A stretch of DNA of 64,000 nt, taken from Halorubrum aquaticum (GTDB taxonomy: Archaea; Halobacteriota; Halobacteria; Halobacteriales; Haloferacaceae). This document shows, in pieces, positions 6,950 through 15,291 of this stretch. The notes below the pieces were generated by a model. The model was not told the DNA's origin, searched no databases, and was given only the letters and a program-made list of their open reading frames with translations. The position numbers and the translations under genes were made by a program. The DNA is taken from the NCBI RefSeq assembly GCF_900113615.1, contig NZ_FOPZ01000019.1, positions 1 to 64,000 of the forward strand, written 5' to 3'. Each line of letters begins with the position of its first letter. The first letter of the stretch is position 1.

Positions 6950-8908
6950 ATGACAGAACCAACGGTCGGATCGACGGCGGGGGACCGCGATCCGTCGAGC
7001 GGGACGGGCGAGGGGGCCGCTGGGGCGTTCGACGCGATCCGGGAGGTCCTCGGGTACGTCCCGGACGGCACGTCGATGCCCGAGGAGATGTGGCGGCCGC
7101 GTCACCGCAACATCCTGATCGCCATCGCGGCGCAGATCCCGCTTTTGATCGCGTTGGGCGTGTACTCGGGCACCGAGCCGTTCACCGGGGCGCGGATCCC
7201 GAACACGCCGGCGTGGATGCTCGGCGGGGTACTCGCGATCGTCGTCGTGACCGGATCGCTCGCGACGTGGTCGGGGTTCGATCGCCGGACGCGGACCGTG
7301 CTCGCGACGTTCAGCGGGCTCACCGTCTCGATGGCGCTCGTGAAGCTGTCGGGCGGGTACATCGAGGCGCACTTCCACTTCTTCGTGTTCATCGCGGTGG
7401 TCGCGGTGTACGAGGACTGGCTCCCCTTCGGGCTCGGGATGGCGTACGTCGCCGCCGGACACGGACTGTTCGGCCTGATCGACGCGAGCCTGGTGTACAA
7501 CCACCCCGCCGCGATCGCGAACCCCGTCGTCTGGGGCGGGATCCACGCGGTATTCATCACGGCGCTCGCGGGCGCGCTCGTGGTCAACTGGTACTCCATC
7601 GAGAAGTCCCGCGAGGAGGCGCAACGACGGCTCGATCAGGTCGCGGAACAGAAGGCGGAGATCGAGGACGTCGAGGCGGCCAAAGCCGAGGCCGAGAAGC
7701 GCCGCGAGGAGGTCGAGCGGCTGAACCGTCACCTCGAGACGAAGGCGGACGACTACCGCGCGACCATGGCCGAGGCGGCCGACGGCGACCTCACGGTCCG
7801 GCTCGACGCCGGGAGCGAGAGCGAGCCGATGGAGCGGATCGCGGTCGCCTTCAACGGGATGATAGACGACCTCGAGTCCACCGTGCGGGAGGTCCAGTCG
7901 TTCGCGGAGGAGGTGTCGGAGGCGAGCGAGGAGACGACGGCCGGCGTCGACGCGGCCGAGGGGTTGAGCGAGGACGTCGGCCGGTCGATCGAGGAGATCG
8001 CGTCGGGAGCGGACGAACAGCGCGAGATGCTCGAGGAGGTCTCCGGCGAGATGAACGACCTCTCGGCGGCGATCGAGGAGGTCGCCGCGTCGACCGAGAC
8101 GGTCGCCGACGCGGCCCGGCGGACGGCGTCGATCGCCGACGACGGGGAGGCGACCGCCGACGAGGCGATGGGGAGCGTTCGGGAGTCGCAGGAGGCGCTC
8201 GACTCGACCGCGGAGACGGTCAGGGACCTCGACGAACGGATGGCGGACATCGGCGAGATCGTCGACCTGATCGGCGACATCGCCGACCAGACGAACCTGC
8301 TCGCGCTCAACGCCAACATCGAGGCCGCTCGCGCGGGCGGCGGAGCGAGCGGCTCCGGTACCGGGTCGAGCGACGGCTTCGCCGTCGTCGCCGACGAGGT
8401 CAAACAGCTGGCGGAGGAGACGAAGGAGGCCGCGGGCGACATCGAGGAGCTCATCGCCGGGACGCAGGCTCGGACCGAGGCGGCCGTCGACGAGGTCCGG
8501 ACGGCGGAGGTCCACATGGAGACGGGAGCGGAGGCCGTTCGGGACGCCGCCGACGCGTTCGCGCGGGTGGCCGAGAACGCGGAGGAGACCGACGACGGGA
8601 TCTCCGAGATCGGCGAGGCGACCGACGACCAGGCGGCGAGCACCGAGGAAGCGGTGGCGATGGTCGAGGAGGTCGCGGAGATCAGTCGGGCGACCGCCGA
8701 CGAGACGGACGACGCCTCCGCCGCGGCCGACAAACAGCTCTCCGCGATGACGACTGCCGCCGCGGAGGCCGGATCGCTCGCCGACCGCGCCGGGCGGCTC
8801 CGCCGGCTCCTCCGGAAGTTCGAGGTCGCCGCGGAGTCGACGACCGACGACCGGCAGCCGACGCCGGGAACTCGCTCGGTCGCGATGGGCGACGGCGGGA
8901 CGGAGTGA
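6950..8908 (+). CDS. Methyl-accepting chemotaxis transducer
   Basis: A 652-residue membrane transducer. About six hydrophobic helices lie between residues 54 and 214 and replace the usual periplasmic sensor. GGYIEAHFHFFVFIAVVAVYE (about 135-155) is the His-rich membrane motif seen in some bacterial transducers and cyclases. A coiled coil (about 215-265), a HAMP-like region and a long MCP signalling domain follow, with the hairpin tip near IGDIADQTNLLALNANIEAARAG. After ARAG the loop before GFAVVADEVK has 12 residues (Gly/Ser-rich), not the usual four. Glu-rich methylation helices flank it. It should signal to CheA and the archaellum; the ligand is unknown. Confidence 0.9.
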   Translation: MTEPTVGSTAGDRDPSSGTGEGAAGAFDAIREVLGYVPDGTSMPEEMWRPRHRNILIAIAAQIPLLIALGVYSGTEPFTGARIPNTPAWMLGGVLAIVVVTGSLATWSGFDRRTRTVLATFSGLTVSMALVKLSGGYIEAHFHFFVFIAVVAVYEDWLPFGLGMAYVAAGHGLFGLIDASLVYNHPAAIANPVVWGGIHAVFITALAGALVVNWYSIEKSREEAQRRLDQVAEQKAEIEDVEAAKAEAEKRREEVERLNRHLETKADDYRATMAEAADGDLTVRLDAGSESEPMERIAVAFNGMIDDLESTVREVQSFAEEVSEASEETTAGVDAAEGLSEDVGRSIEEIASGADEQREMLEEVSGEMNDLSAAIEEVAASTETVADAARRTASIADDGEATADEAMGSVRESQEALDSTAETVRDLDERMADIGEIVDLIGDIADQTNLLALNANIEAARAGGGASGSGTGSSDGFAVVADEVKQLAEETKEAAGDIEELIAGTQARTEAAVDEVRTAEVHMETGAEAVRDAADAFARVAENAEETDDGISEIGEATDDQAASTEEAVAMVEEVAEISRATADETDDASAAADKQLSAMTTAAAEAGSLADRAGRLRRLLRKFEVAAESTTDDRQPTPGTRSVAMGDGGTE

Positions 8909-8940
8909 CGGTGGGAACGATCGACCGACGGACGAGCCCG

Positions 8941-9459
8941 CTACGGTTCCGATCCGCTCCCGACGACCCTCTCCACCGCCGGCAGTACCCGCTTCACGTC
9001 CGCCCCGTCCTCGAGGAACACGAGCGTCCGCGGCGGGCGGACCGCCTTCGGCCTGACGCGTAATCCCGCGTCGCCGGCCGCCTCGGCGACCGCCTCCGGC
9101 GCGCGGCGGAACTCGATCCGGACGCGGTCCGGCTGGACGTACACGTCCGCGACGGCGTCCGCCCCGTTCGCTTCGTCGGGGTCGCCGTCGGCATCACTGT
9201 CGCAGTCGCCGTCGCCGTCACTGTCGCAGTCGCCGTCGCCGTCACTGTCGCAGTCGCTGTCGTCGTCGTCGAGATCATCACCGTCCCCGCCGCCGGCAAC
9301 CTCGACCAGCCGAAACGCCAACGCGCCGTCGGCGGTCGGCTCCACGTCGGGGTCGGCGTCGGTCACGTCGAGGCCCCGAAGCCGTCCGCGGTCGCCGGTC
9401 ACCTCGGAGGCGAGAAGCTGGCCGATCCGGACTCCGTCGGTCAGTCGGTCCTCGACCAT
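8941..9459 (-). CDS. Conserved haloarchaeal protein with Asp/Ser/Cys repeat
   Basis: A 172-residue acidic protein, unrecognised. An N-terminal domain (1-60) and a C-terminal domain (about 105-172, with VRIEFRRAPEAV and RPPRTLVFLEDGADVK) flank an acidic linker built from eight-residue repeats such as DCDSDGDG. The linker comes from three perfect 24-bp DNA repeats at 9194-9265. Its ATG overlaps the stop of the upstream DUF2240 gene (TGATG), so the two are co-translated and probably act together. Cys in the repeats is unusual for a haloarchaeal linker. Confidence 0.75.
   Translation of the reverse strand: MVEDRLTDGVRIGQLLASEVTGDRGRLRGLDVTDADPDVEPTADGALAFRLVEVAGGGDGDDLDDDDSDCDSDGDGDCDSDGDGDCDSDADGDPDEANGADAVADVYVQPDRVRIEFRRAPEAVAEAAGDAGLRVRPKAVRPPRTLVFLEDGADVKRVLPAVERVVGSGSEP
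9194..9265. repeat. Three 24-bp coding tandem repeats
   Basis: Three copies start with TCACTGTCGCAGTC at 9194, 9218 and 9242. They are in frame and encode the Asp/Ser/Gly/Cys linker of the 8941-9459 protein. The copy number is likely to vary between strains through slippage without breaking the frame. Confidence 0.9.
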
Positions 9460-9911
9460 CACTCGCCCCCCGCGAGTTCGGCACGGACGTCCTCGACGAG
9501 GTGGTCGACGCGCGCGCCCTGTTCTTTCGCGTAGAGGACGGCGGCCGCCTCGATGGTCACCGCGAGCGCGCGCTGGCGCTCGTTGATCCCGGCGACCGCC
9601 CGTTGCTTCTCGACGCCCGCGGAGACGATCGCGTCGAGGGCGGTCTCGAAGGTGGACTGCTCGCGCAACACGTCCTCGTCGGGCCGGAAGTCCTCGGGGA
9701 CGACGACGTCGTCGGGGTCGAAGCGCGCGACCAACTCGCCGTCCTCCTCGTCGACGAGCCCGCGTCCCACGGCCACGTCGACGAGCCGCTTCGCCTGGTC
9801 CGGCGAGAACCACTCGCGTTCCAGCGAGAGGGCGACGACGAACTCGCCCTCGCCCAGCCGCTCCGCGGCGTGTCGCTTGAACGGGGCCGCGACGGTGGCT
9901 TCGAGGCTCAT
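9459..9911 (-). CDS. DUF2240-family protein
   Basis: A 150-residue soluble protein starting MSLEATVAAPFKRHAAERL. It matches my memory of DUF2240, a haloarchaeal family with a winged-helix-like N-terminal half (FVVALSLEREWFSPDQAKRLV), an acidic centre and a long C-terminal helix. No catalytic motif is evident. The ATG at 9911 is chosen over a longer start because the upstream extension is low-complexity and overlaps the neighbour's 3' end. It is translationally coupled to the downstream gene through TGATG. Confidence 0.75.
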   Translation of the reverse strand: MSLEATVAAPFKRHAAERLGEGEFVVALSLEREWFSPDQAKRLVDVAVGRGLVDEEDGELVARFDPDDVVVPEDFRPDEDVLREQSTFETALDAIVSAGVEKQRAVAGINERQRALAVTIEAAAVLYAKEQGARVDHLVEDVRAELAGGE

Positions 9912-9955
9912 GTCCAACCCGCGGCCGGCGACGGGCGTAAACGTACCGGGTCGGC

Positions 9956-10684
9956 TCACTCGCCGCGCTCGACCCCACCGACCAGCCGCGTCGCGGTCGC
10001 CTTCCACGAGATCCACACGTCCGTCCCCGACCGGATCCCGAGCCGTTCGGCGCTCCCGTCGGTGACGAGCGCCCGGACCGTGTGGACCGTCTCGTCACGG
10101 TCGACGTTCTCGACGCGGATCCGGACCGCGTGGACCGTCTCCCCGCGGTCGACGCCCTCGACCCGGCCGCGACGGCGGTTCCGCTCGCTCGTCGCGGTCG
10201 GCTCCCCGTCGTCCCCCGCCGCGCGGACCGTCACGGCGTCCGCGCCGATCCGCACTTGGACGCGGTCGCCGACCGCGAGCCCCTCGTGGAGCCCCCACAC
10301 CGCCCCGAGGGCCGTCTCCACCGCCGCCAGCTCGCCGTCGACCGCCTCGACCGTTCCCGCGAGGACGGTCTCTGGCACGCCGGCCGTCGCCTCGAGCGCC
10401 GCCGACAGCCGGTCGTAGCGGCCGAGTATCCGGCTTCCGCGATCGGTCAGTCGGCTTCCGCCGCCGCCGCTCCCGCCCCGGTGGCGCTCCACGAGGTCGC
10501 CGAAGGCGGCCTCCAACGCGTCGATCCGCGAGAGCGCTCGCGCGCGGGAGCGACCGAGGTCGGCGGACGCCCGCGCGACGGATCCGGTTCGAGCGATCGT
10601 GCGGAGCAGGGCGGCGTCCCGTCCGTCGAACTCGACGTCGCCCTCGACGAGCGTCGCACGCCCCCGGCCGGTCGCTTCGTCCAT
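9956..10684 (-). CDS. ModE-like regulator with TOBE domain
   Basis: A 242-residue protein. Residues 20-95 form a LysR/ModE-type winged helix (LLRTIARTGSVARASADLG, then RALSRIDALEAAFGDLVER). The C-terminal half has TOBE-type oxyanion-binding strands (VLAGTVEAV, VGDRVQVRIGADAVTV, LVTDGSAERLGIRSGTDVWISWKATATRLV). The ModE pattern suggests a repressor or sensor for molybdate or tungstate. The tup-type transporter genes lie on the same strand 0.8 kb upstream, separated by a response regulator, and are the obvious target (inference). Confidence 0.82.
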   Translation of the reverse strand: MDEATGRGRATLVEGDVEFDGRDAALLRTIARTGSVARASADLGRSRARALSRIDALEAAFGDLVERHRGGSGGGGSRLTDRGSRILGRYDRLSAALEATAGVPETVLAGTVEAVDGELAAVETALGAVWGLHEGLAVGDRVQVRIGADAVTVRAAGDDGEPTATSERNRRRGRVEGVDRGETVHAVRIRVENVDRDETVHTVRALVTDGSAERLGIRSGTDVWISWKATATRLVGGVERGE

Positions 10685-10798
10685 CGGCGAACGCTACTCG
10701 TGGCTGGCGGTTAGTTCCTCGGACGGACCGGTGGGTGCGGATCGACGACGGACCCGCGAAGGCGGGGCCCGTTCGTGGCCGTGGCCGACGACCGCGGC

Positions 10799-11392
10799 TC
10801 ACTCGAAGAGCGTTTGGACCTTCTTGGCGGTGAACTCCGTGTACACGTCGTCGTTCGGGTCACCCATGTCGACGCCTCGCCGGAGGTCGCGGAACTCCCG
10901 ATCGAGGGCGGCGTACACGCCGCTCGACTCCAGTTCCTCGAGGGTCATCTTGGCCTCGAGCGTCGCCATCTTGGAGGCGAGCGCGACGATCCCGCGGATC
11001 GTCTCGTCACACGAGTTCCGGACGATCATCCGCGAGACGGCGTCGCGGAGTATCTCACCCGTGACCGGTTTGACGAGGTAGTCGTCGAAGGGGAGATCAA
11101 GGACGTCCGTGTCGGGTTTGATCGCCGTGACCATGACGACGCGACAGCCGATGCCACGCGCCCGGATCGTCCGCAATACCTCGTCTCCGGAGGTCCCCTC
11201 CATCCGACGGTCGAGCAGTACGACCGAGACGTCCGCGCCCAAGTGGTCCGGATCGAGCGCCTCCTCGCCCGAGTATGCCGTGCGGGTCGTGTACTCCTCG
11301 GCCAACAGCTCCGCGTAGAGGTCGGCCATCTCCGGGTCGTCGTCGACGACCAACACGGTCGGCCGTTCACCGCCGATATCTGAGTCACCCAT
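10799..11392 (-). CDS. HalX-type response regulator
   Basis: A 197-residue protein. The receiver domain (about 10-120) shows the acidic pair VVDDDPE, the phospho-acceptor Asp in VVLLDRRMEG, a Thr/Ser switch in VMVTA and the conserved Lys in DDYLVKPV. The C-terminal 70 residues, rich in Leu/Glu with DREFRDLRRG, match the HalX helical domain found in haloarchaea. There is no DNA-binding domain, so output is probably through protein contacts. No histidine kinase is adjacent. It is unclear whether it relates to the flanking metal-oxyanion genes. Confidence 0.85.
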   Translation of the reverse strand: MGDSDIGGERPTVLVVDDDPEMADLYAELLAEEYTTRTAYSGEEALDPDHLGADVSVVLLDRRMEGTSGDEVLRTIRARGIGCRVVMVTAIKPDTDVLDLPFDDYLVKPVTGEILRDAVSRMIVRNSCDETIRGIVALASKMATLEAKMTLEELESSGVYAALDREFRDLRRGVDMGDPNDDVYTEFTAKKVQTLFE

Positions 11393-11501
11393 AACATCAC
11401 AACGCCTCCGACACGAGTAATGCTTTTGTGAGAATTCCGGTGAAATTTTCAGACCGGATCGGTGTATCCGTGGCTCGTGTCGGACGTCGCGACCGGCCCC
11501 C

Positions 11502-12266
11502 TCAGTACACCAGCTCGCCGTCGATGAACCGTCGAGTCCGCGGATCCCGCGGGTCCTCGAACACCCGATCGGTCGGGCCGACCTCCGAGATCCCCCCGTC
11601 GAGAAGCACCGCGACGCGGTCCGCGACCCGCTCGGCCTGGTGCATGTCGTGGGTCGCGACGACGACGCCGATCCCCCGGTCCCGCGCCTCGTCGATCGCG
11701 TCCTCGATGACCGCGGTGTTCCGCGGGTCGAGATCCGACGTGGGTTCGTCCAGCAGCAGGACGTCCGGGTCGTAGGCGATCGCGCGCGCGAACGAGACCC
11801 GCTGGGCCTCGCCGCCCGAGAGCGACTCCGCGTGCTGGTCCGCCTTGCCCGCCATCCCGACGACGTCGAGCGCGTCGCTGACGGCGGCGGCGGTCCCGTT
11901 CGACCCCGCGATCGACCGGAGTTCGTCCCGGAGCCGTTCCGACCACGACCGCCGGACCCGCAGCCCGTACTCGACGTTGCGGGAGACCGGCGCGTCGAAG
12001 AGGCTCGCCTCCTGAAACACCATCCCGACCCGCCGCCGCAACGAGAGCCGTTCCGCCTCGTCGACGGCCCACGCGTCCGTTCCGTCGAACGTCACGGACC
12101 CCTCGTCCGGCTCCCGTGAGAGCGCGAGGGTTCGGAGCAGCGTCGTCTTCCCGACGCCCGACGGCCCGATGACCGAGACGACCTCCCCGGTCTCGATGTC
12201 GAGCGAGAGGTCCTCGAACACGCGTTCGTCCCCGTGCGATCGAGTGACGTCACTCACGTGGAGCAT
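11502..12266 (-). CDS. tupC: Tungstate-type ABC transporter ATP-binding protein
   Basis: A 254-residue ABC ATPase. Walker A is GPSGVGKTTLLRTL (about 34-47), the signature is LSGGEAQRVSFARA, Walker B is VLLLDEPTSDLDP, and the switch His is in VVATHDMHQ. The neighbouring permease and binding protein point to tungstate (Tup) or a related oxyanion. Its ATG overlaps the permease stop (TGATG), so the three genes form one operon, tupA-tupB-tupC, transcribed right to left. Confidence 0.85.
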   Translation of the reverse strand: MLHVSDVTRSHGDERVFEDLSLDIETGEVVSVIGPSGVGKTTLLRTLALSREPDEGSVTFDGTDAWAVDEAERLSLRRRVGMVFQEASLFDAPVSRNVEYGLRVRRSWSERLRDELRSIAGSNGTAAAVSDALDVVGMAGKADQHAESLSGGEAQRVSFARAIAYDPDVLLLDEPTSDLDPRNTAVIEDAIDEARDRGIGVVVATHDMHQAERVADRVAVLLDGGISEVGPTDRVFEDPRDPRTRRFIDGELVY

Positions 12267-13009
12267 CAGCGCCGTCCCCCCCTATCGCCGAGGCGGACGA
12301 CCACGGCGTTGACCGTCAACACGAGCGCGACCAGGACCGCCCCGAGCAGCATCGCGGTCTCGTACTGGCCCTGTCGGGCCTCGAGCTGGATGGCGGTCGT
12401 CAGCGTCCGCGTCTTCGAGATGCCGTCCGCACCCGTGATGTTCCCGCCGACGATGAGCACGGAGCCGACCTCGCTGATGGCGCGGCCGAACCCCGCCAGG
12501 ACCGCCGTCGCGATCCCGTACCGCGCCTCCTTGAGCACGACCAGCGCGGCGTCGAGACGCGTCCCGCCGAGGACGCGCGCGGCGTCGCGGACGTTCCCGT
12601 CCACGCCCGTGATCGCCGCGAGGCTGATCGCCGTGATCGGCGGCGTCGCGAGCACGAACTGCGACATGATCATCGCCTCCCTCGTGAACACCAACTCCAG
12701 CGACCCGAGCGGCCCCTGGTTGGAGACCGCGAAGAGCACCACCAGCCCCACGACCACGCTCGGAAAGCCCATCCCCGTGTTGATGACCGACTTCACGAAC
12801 CGCTTTCCGGGGAACTCGGCGAGACCGAGCAGGACCGCCACCGGGACGCTGAACAGCGTGCTCAACGCCACCGCCACGAGGCTCACGTACAGCGAGACGT
12901 AGACGATGCTCGAGACGTACCCCTCCCTGAACGGGAGGTCGAAGAGAGTCGACGACGAGTCGACGACGACCGGCAGCAGCGGTACGACCGGATCGATCGG
13001 CATGCTCAC
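12266..13009 (-). CDS. tupB: Tungstate-type ABC transporter permease
   Basis: A 247-residue permease with about six helices and the coupling-helix signature EAxxxG near [49 protein letters not shown], where the EVGSV/GGNI segment is typical of TupB. The GTG at 13009 overlaps the tupA stop (GTGA), giving translational coupling; an ATG at 13003 is the alternative. With TupA and TupC it should import tungstate for tungsten enzymes such as ferredoxin oxidoreductases. Confidence 0.83.
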   Translation of the reverse strand: MSMPIDPVVPLLPVVVDSSSTLFDLPFREGYVSSIVYVSLYVSLVAVALSTLFSVPVAVLLGLAEFPGKRFVKSVINTGMGFPSVVVGLVVLFAVSNQGPLGSLELVFTREAMIMSQFVLATPPITAISLAAITGVDGNVRDAARVLGGTRLDAALVVLKEARYGIATAVLAGFGRAISEVGSVLIVGGNITGADGISKTRTLTTAIQLEARQGQYETAMLLGAVLVALVLTVNAVVVRLGDRGGRR

Positions 13010-13935
13010 GCGTCCGGGGAGTCGCCACTCCAGCCTTCCGGTACGTACTGCTGGAAGTCAGGGTCCTCCGAGACGGCCTCGGGGAAGAACAGCTGTTCCC
13101 CGTTCATCTCGTAACTCGAGATGGCCTCCTGGGTTCCGGGACTCGTGATCCAGCCGATGTACGCCATCGCGAGGTCGTAGTTGACGTTCTCGTGGACGCC
13201 GGGATTGGCCGCCATGATCCCGTAGGGGTTCGAGAGGACCTCCGGGCCGTCCTCGATCGGACCCTGGACCAGGACGGTGAGGTCGACCTCCGAGCGTTGC
13301 GAGATGAACGTTCCCCGGTCCGAGAGCGTGTACGCGCCCTGCTGGTCGGCGACGTTCAACGCCTCGCCCATCCCGGTCCCGGTCTCCTGGTACCAGTCGC
13401 CGCCCGGCTCGGCGCCGGCTGCCTCCCAGAGGTTCAGCTCCTTGGTGTGGGTCCCGGAGCCGTCACCGCGCGAGACGAACGTCGCCCCCGCGTCGGCGAT
13501 GGTCGTGAGCGCCTCGGTCGCCGACCCCGTCCCCCCGATCCCGGCCGGGTCGTCCTCGGGGCCGACGATCACGAAGTCGTTGAACATGAGGTCGCGCCGG
13601 TTGACCCCGTAGCCGTTGCGCATGAACTCGTCCTCGAGGCCGCGGGCGTGGACCATCACGGCGTCGGCGTTGCCGTTGCGGGCAGACTCGAGGGCCGCGC
13701 CGGTCCCCTGTGCGACCGCGTCGACGGTCACGCCGTACAGCGCCTCGAAGTCGCCGTGGATCGAATCGAGCAACCCGGTGTCGTAGGTGCTCGTCGTCGT
13801 GGTCAGCGTGAGCGTCTCGCCCGCGACCGCCGCGCCTCCCTCATCGCTATCACCCGTGACCCCCGAGCAGCCCGCGAGCCCGGCGAGCGCCCCCGTGCCC
13901 AACGCCGTGAGCAGCTCCCGCCGTTGTATCGTCAT
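13006..13935 (-). CDS. tupA: Tungstate-binding lipoprotein
   Basis: A 309-residue substrate-binding protein. The N-terminus [25 protein letters not shown] shows twin Arg and a lipobox with Cys, typical of haloarchaeal Tat lipoproteins. TupA hallmarks follow: [13 protein letters not shown] near the start of the mature domain and [21 protein letters not shown], which build the oxyanion pocket. Later segments [16 protein letters not shown] and [23 protein letters not shown] fit the same family. The ATG at 13935 begins exactly at the signal; longer in-frame starts read through the promoter. TupA and molybdate-binding proteins are hard to separate by eye, but the motifs favour tungstate. Confidence 0.85.
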   Translation of the reverse strand: MTIQRRELLTALGTGALAGLAGCSGVTGDSDEGGAAVAGETLTLTTTTSTYDTGLLDSIHGDFEALYGVTVDAVAQGTGAALESARNGNADAVMVHARGLEDEFMRNGYGVNRRDLMFNDFVIVGPEDDPAGIGGTGSATEALTTIADAGATFVSRGDGSGTHTKELNLWEAAGAEPGGDWYQETGTGMGEALNVADQQGAYTLSDRGTFISQRSEVDLTVLVQGPIEDGPEVLSNPYGIMAANPGVHENVNYDLAMAYIGWITSPGTQEAISSYEMNGEQLFFPEAVSEDPDFQQYVPEGWSGDSPDA

Positions 13936-13980
13936 GGAAACATCGATGGCGGCGACCCCGAAATAGGTTGTGGTCGCGAC

Positions 13981-14126
13981 GAAACCGGAATCCGACACTC
14001 GACCGCCAAACACGGGTGATCCGGTTTCGCGGTGAACCAACGGTAGGTCCGTTGAATGTCGCGAAAACGCCTGACACTCGCTGTGGATACTCCGGCAGAA
14101 CCTGCTTGAGGAAACCAATATCGGTT
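13981..14126. promoter_or_regulatory. Inverted repeats upstream of tupA
   Basis: Three inverted repeats lie in the 333-bp gap between tupA and the NOG1-like gene: GAAACCGG (13981-13988) with CCGGTTTC (14021-14028), perfect 8-bp arms; CAACGG-5 nt-CCGTTG (14038-14054), perfect; and AACCAATATCGGTT (14113-14126), one mismatch. A TATA-like CCTATTT on the minus strand lies at about 13960-13968, so the first arm sits at the BRE position. These are candidate operators for the TOBE regulator at 9956. The rest of the gap carries the promoter of the gene at 14269 (TTATA near 14240). Confidence 0.5.
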
Positions 14127-14268
14127 AATCGAGTCGATGGCGGGGCCGACCGTATCGCCCTCGCGACGGGGTCACTCGCCGCCGCCGAGGCGGCTTGTTC
14201 CGTGTCCCGCGGTGTCGTGGAGTCCCGAAACGGACGCGCTTATACGCCTCGGCGGGGTATACCGGGGC

Positions 14269-15255
14269 ATGATATTCGAGGGCCTCCCGACGACCCCCCG
14301 TTCGGAGGAGCTCGTCGACAAGGCGTTCTCGCGGGCGGCCCGCGCCGGTCGCGCGAAGCGCGGCCACGAGGCCCAGGAGTCGATGCTGCGGACGGCCGGC
14401 AACGTGCTCTCGGACAACCTCGAGAACGTGGTCGTCTCCTGGCCCGACTTCGGCTTCGACGTCGACCCGTTCTACTACGAGCTCGCCGACGCCATCGTCG
14501 ACGTCGACCGCCTCCGGCAGGCGCTCGCACAGGTGATGTGGGCGAGCCGGCAGATCGAGTCGCTGCGCGACGAGTACACGACGAAGGTCCGCAACTCCGA
14601 CGTCGACACCGCCCGGAAACACCGAAAGCAGGCGTTCGCCCGCATGGCGGACGTCATGGACCAGATCGAAGACGACCTCCGGTACATCGGCGACTCCCGC
14701 GACGACCTCCGTGACCTGCCCGACATCCGGCCCGACGAGCCCGCGATCGTCGTCGCCGGCTACCCAAACGTCGGCAAGTCCTCGTTCGTCAACCGGGTCA
14801 CCCGCGCCTCGAACGAGATCGCGGAGTACCCCTTCACGACCCGCGGCGTTCAGGTCGGCCACTTCGAGCGCGACCACGTCCGCTACCAGATCGTCGACAC
14901 GCCCGGGCTGCTCGACCGGCCGGAGGACGAGCGCAACGACATCGAGCGGCAGGCGGTCAGCGCGCTCGAACACCTCGCCGACGTCGTCCTCTTCGTGCTC
15001 GATCCCTCCGGCGACTGCGGGTACCCCCTCGACGTACAACTCGAGCTCCGCGAGGAGGTCCGGGCGCTCTTCGACGAGTCGATCCCGATGCTCACCGTCG
15101 CGAACAAACACGACCGCTTCGACGCAGTTCGCGCCGAGTCCGTCGACGCCACCATGAGCGTCACCGCCGAGGAGAACGTCGAACGAGTCCTCGACATGGC
15201 CGTCGAGGCGGCCGCCTTCGAACCGGACCTCCCGACCCGCGACCCCGAGGAGTAG
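14269..15255 (+). CDS. NOG1-type GTPase
   Basis: A 328-residue GTPase of the Obg/NOG1 group. The N-terminal helical domain (about 1-155) carries the NOG1 pattern (RSEELVDKAFSRAARA, DPFYYELADAIVD, MWASRQIESL). The G domain has G1 GYPNVGKSSFVN, G2 around EYPFTTRG, G3 DTPGLLDRP and G4 NKHD. In eukaryotes and archaea NOG1 proteins act in large-subunit ribosome assembly; the same role is inferred. The ATG at 14269 is preferred because a TTATACG box lies about 30 nt upstream. Confidence 0.9.
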   Translation: MIFEGLPTTPRSEELVDKAFSRAARAGRAKRGHEAQESMLRTAGNVLSDNLENVVVSWPDFGFDVDPFYYELADAIVDVDRLRQALAQVMWASRQIESLRDEYTTKVRNSDVDTARKHRKQAFARMADVMDQIEDDLRYIGDSRDDLRDLPDIRPDEPAIVVAGYPNVGKSSFVNRVTRASNEIAEYPFTTRGVQVGHFERDHVRYQIVDTPGLLDRPEDERNDIERQAVSALEHLADVVLFVLDPSGDCGYPLDVQLELREEVRALFDESIPMLTVANKHDRFDAVRAESVDATMSVTAEENVERVLDMAVEAAAFEPDLPTRDPEE

Positions 15256-15291
15256 TCGCCTCCCGGACAGGCCCCGCGGGGTCGACCTCGA

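Noticed and set aside
13936-14118. Longer start for TupA
   Set aside because: Would bury the Tat/lipobox signal and cover the inverted repeats and TATA box.
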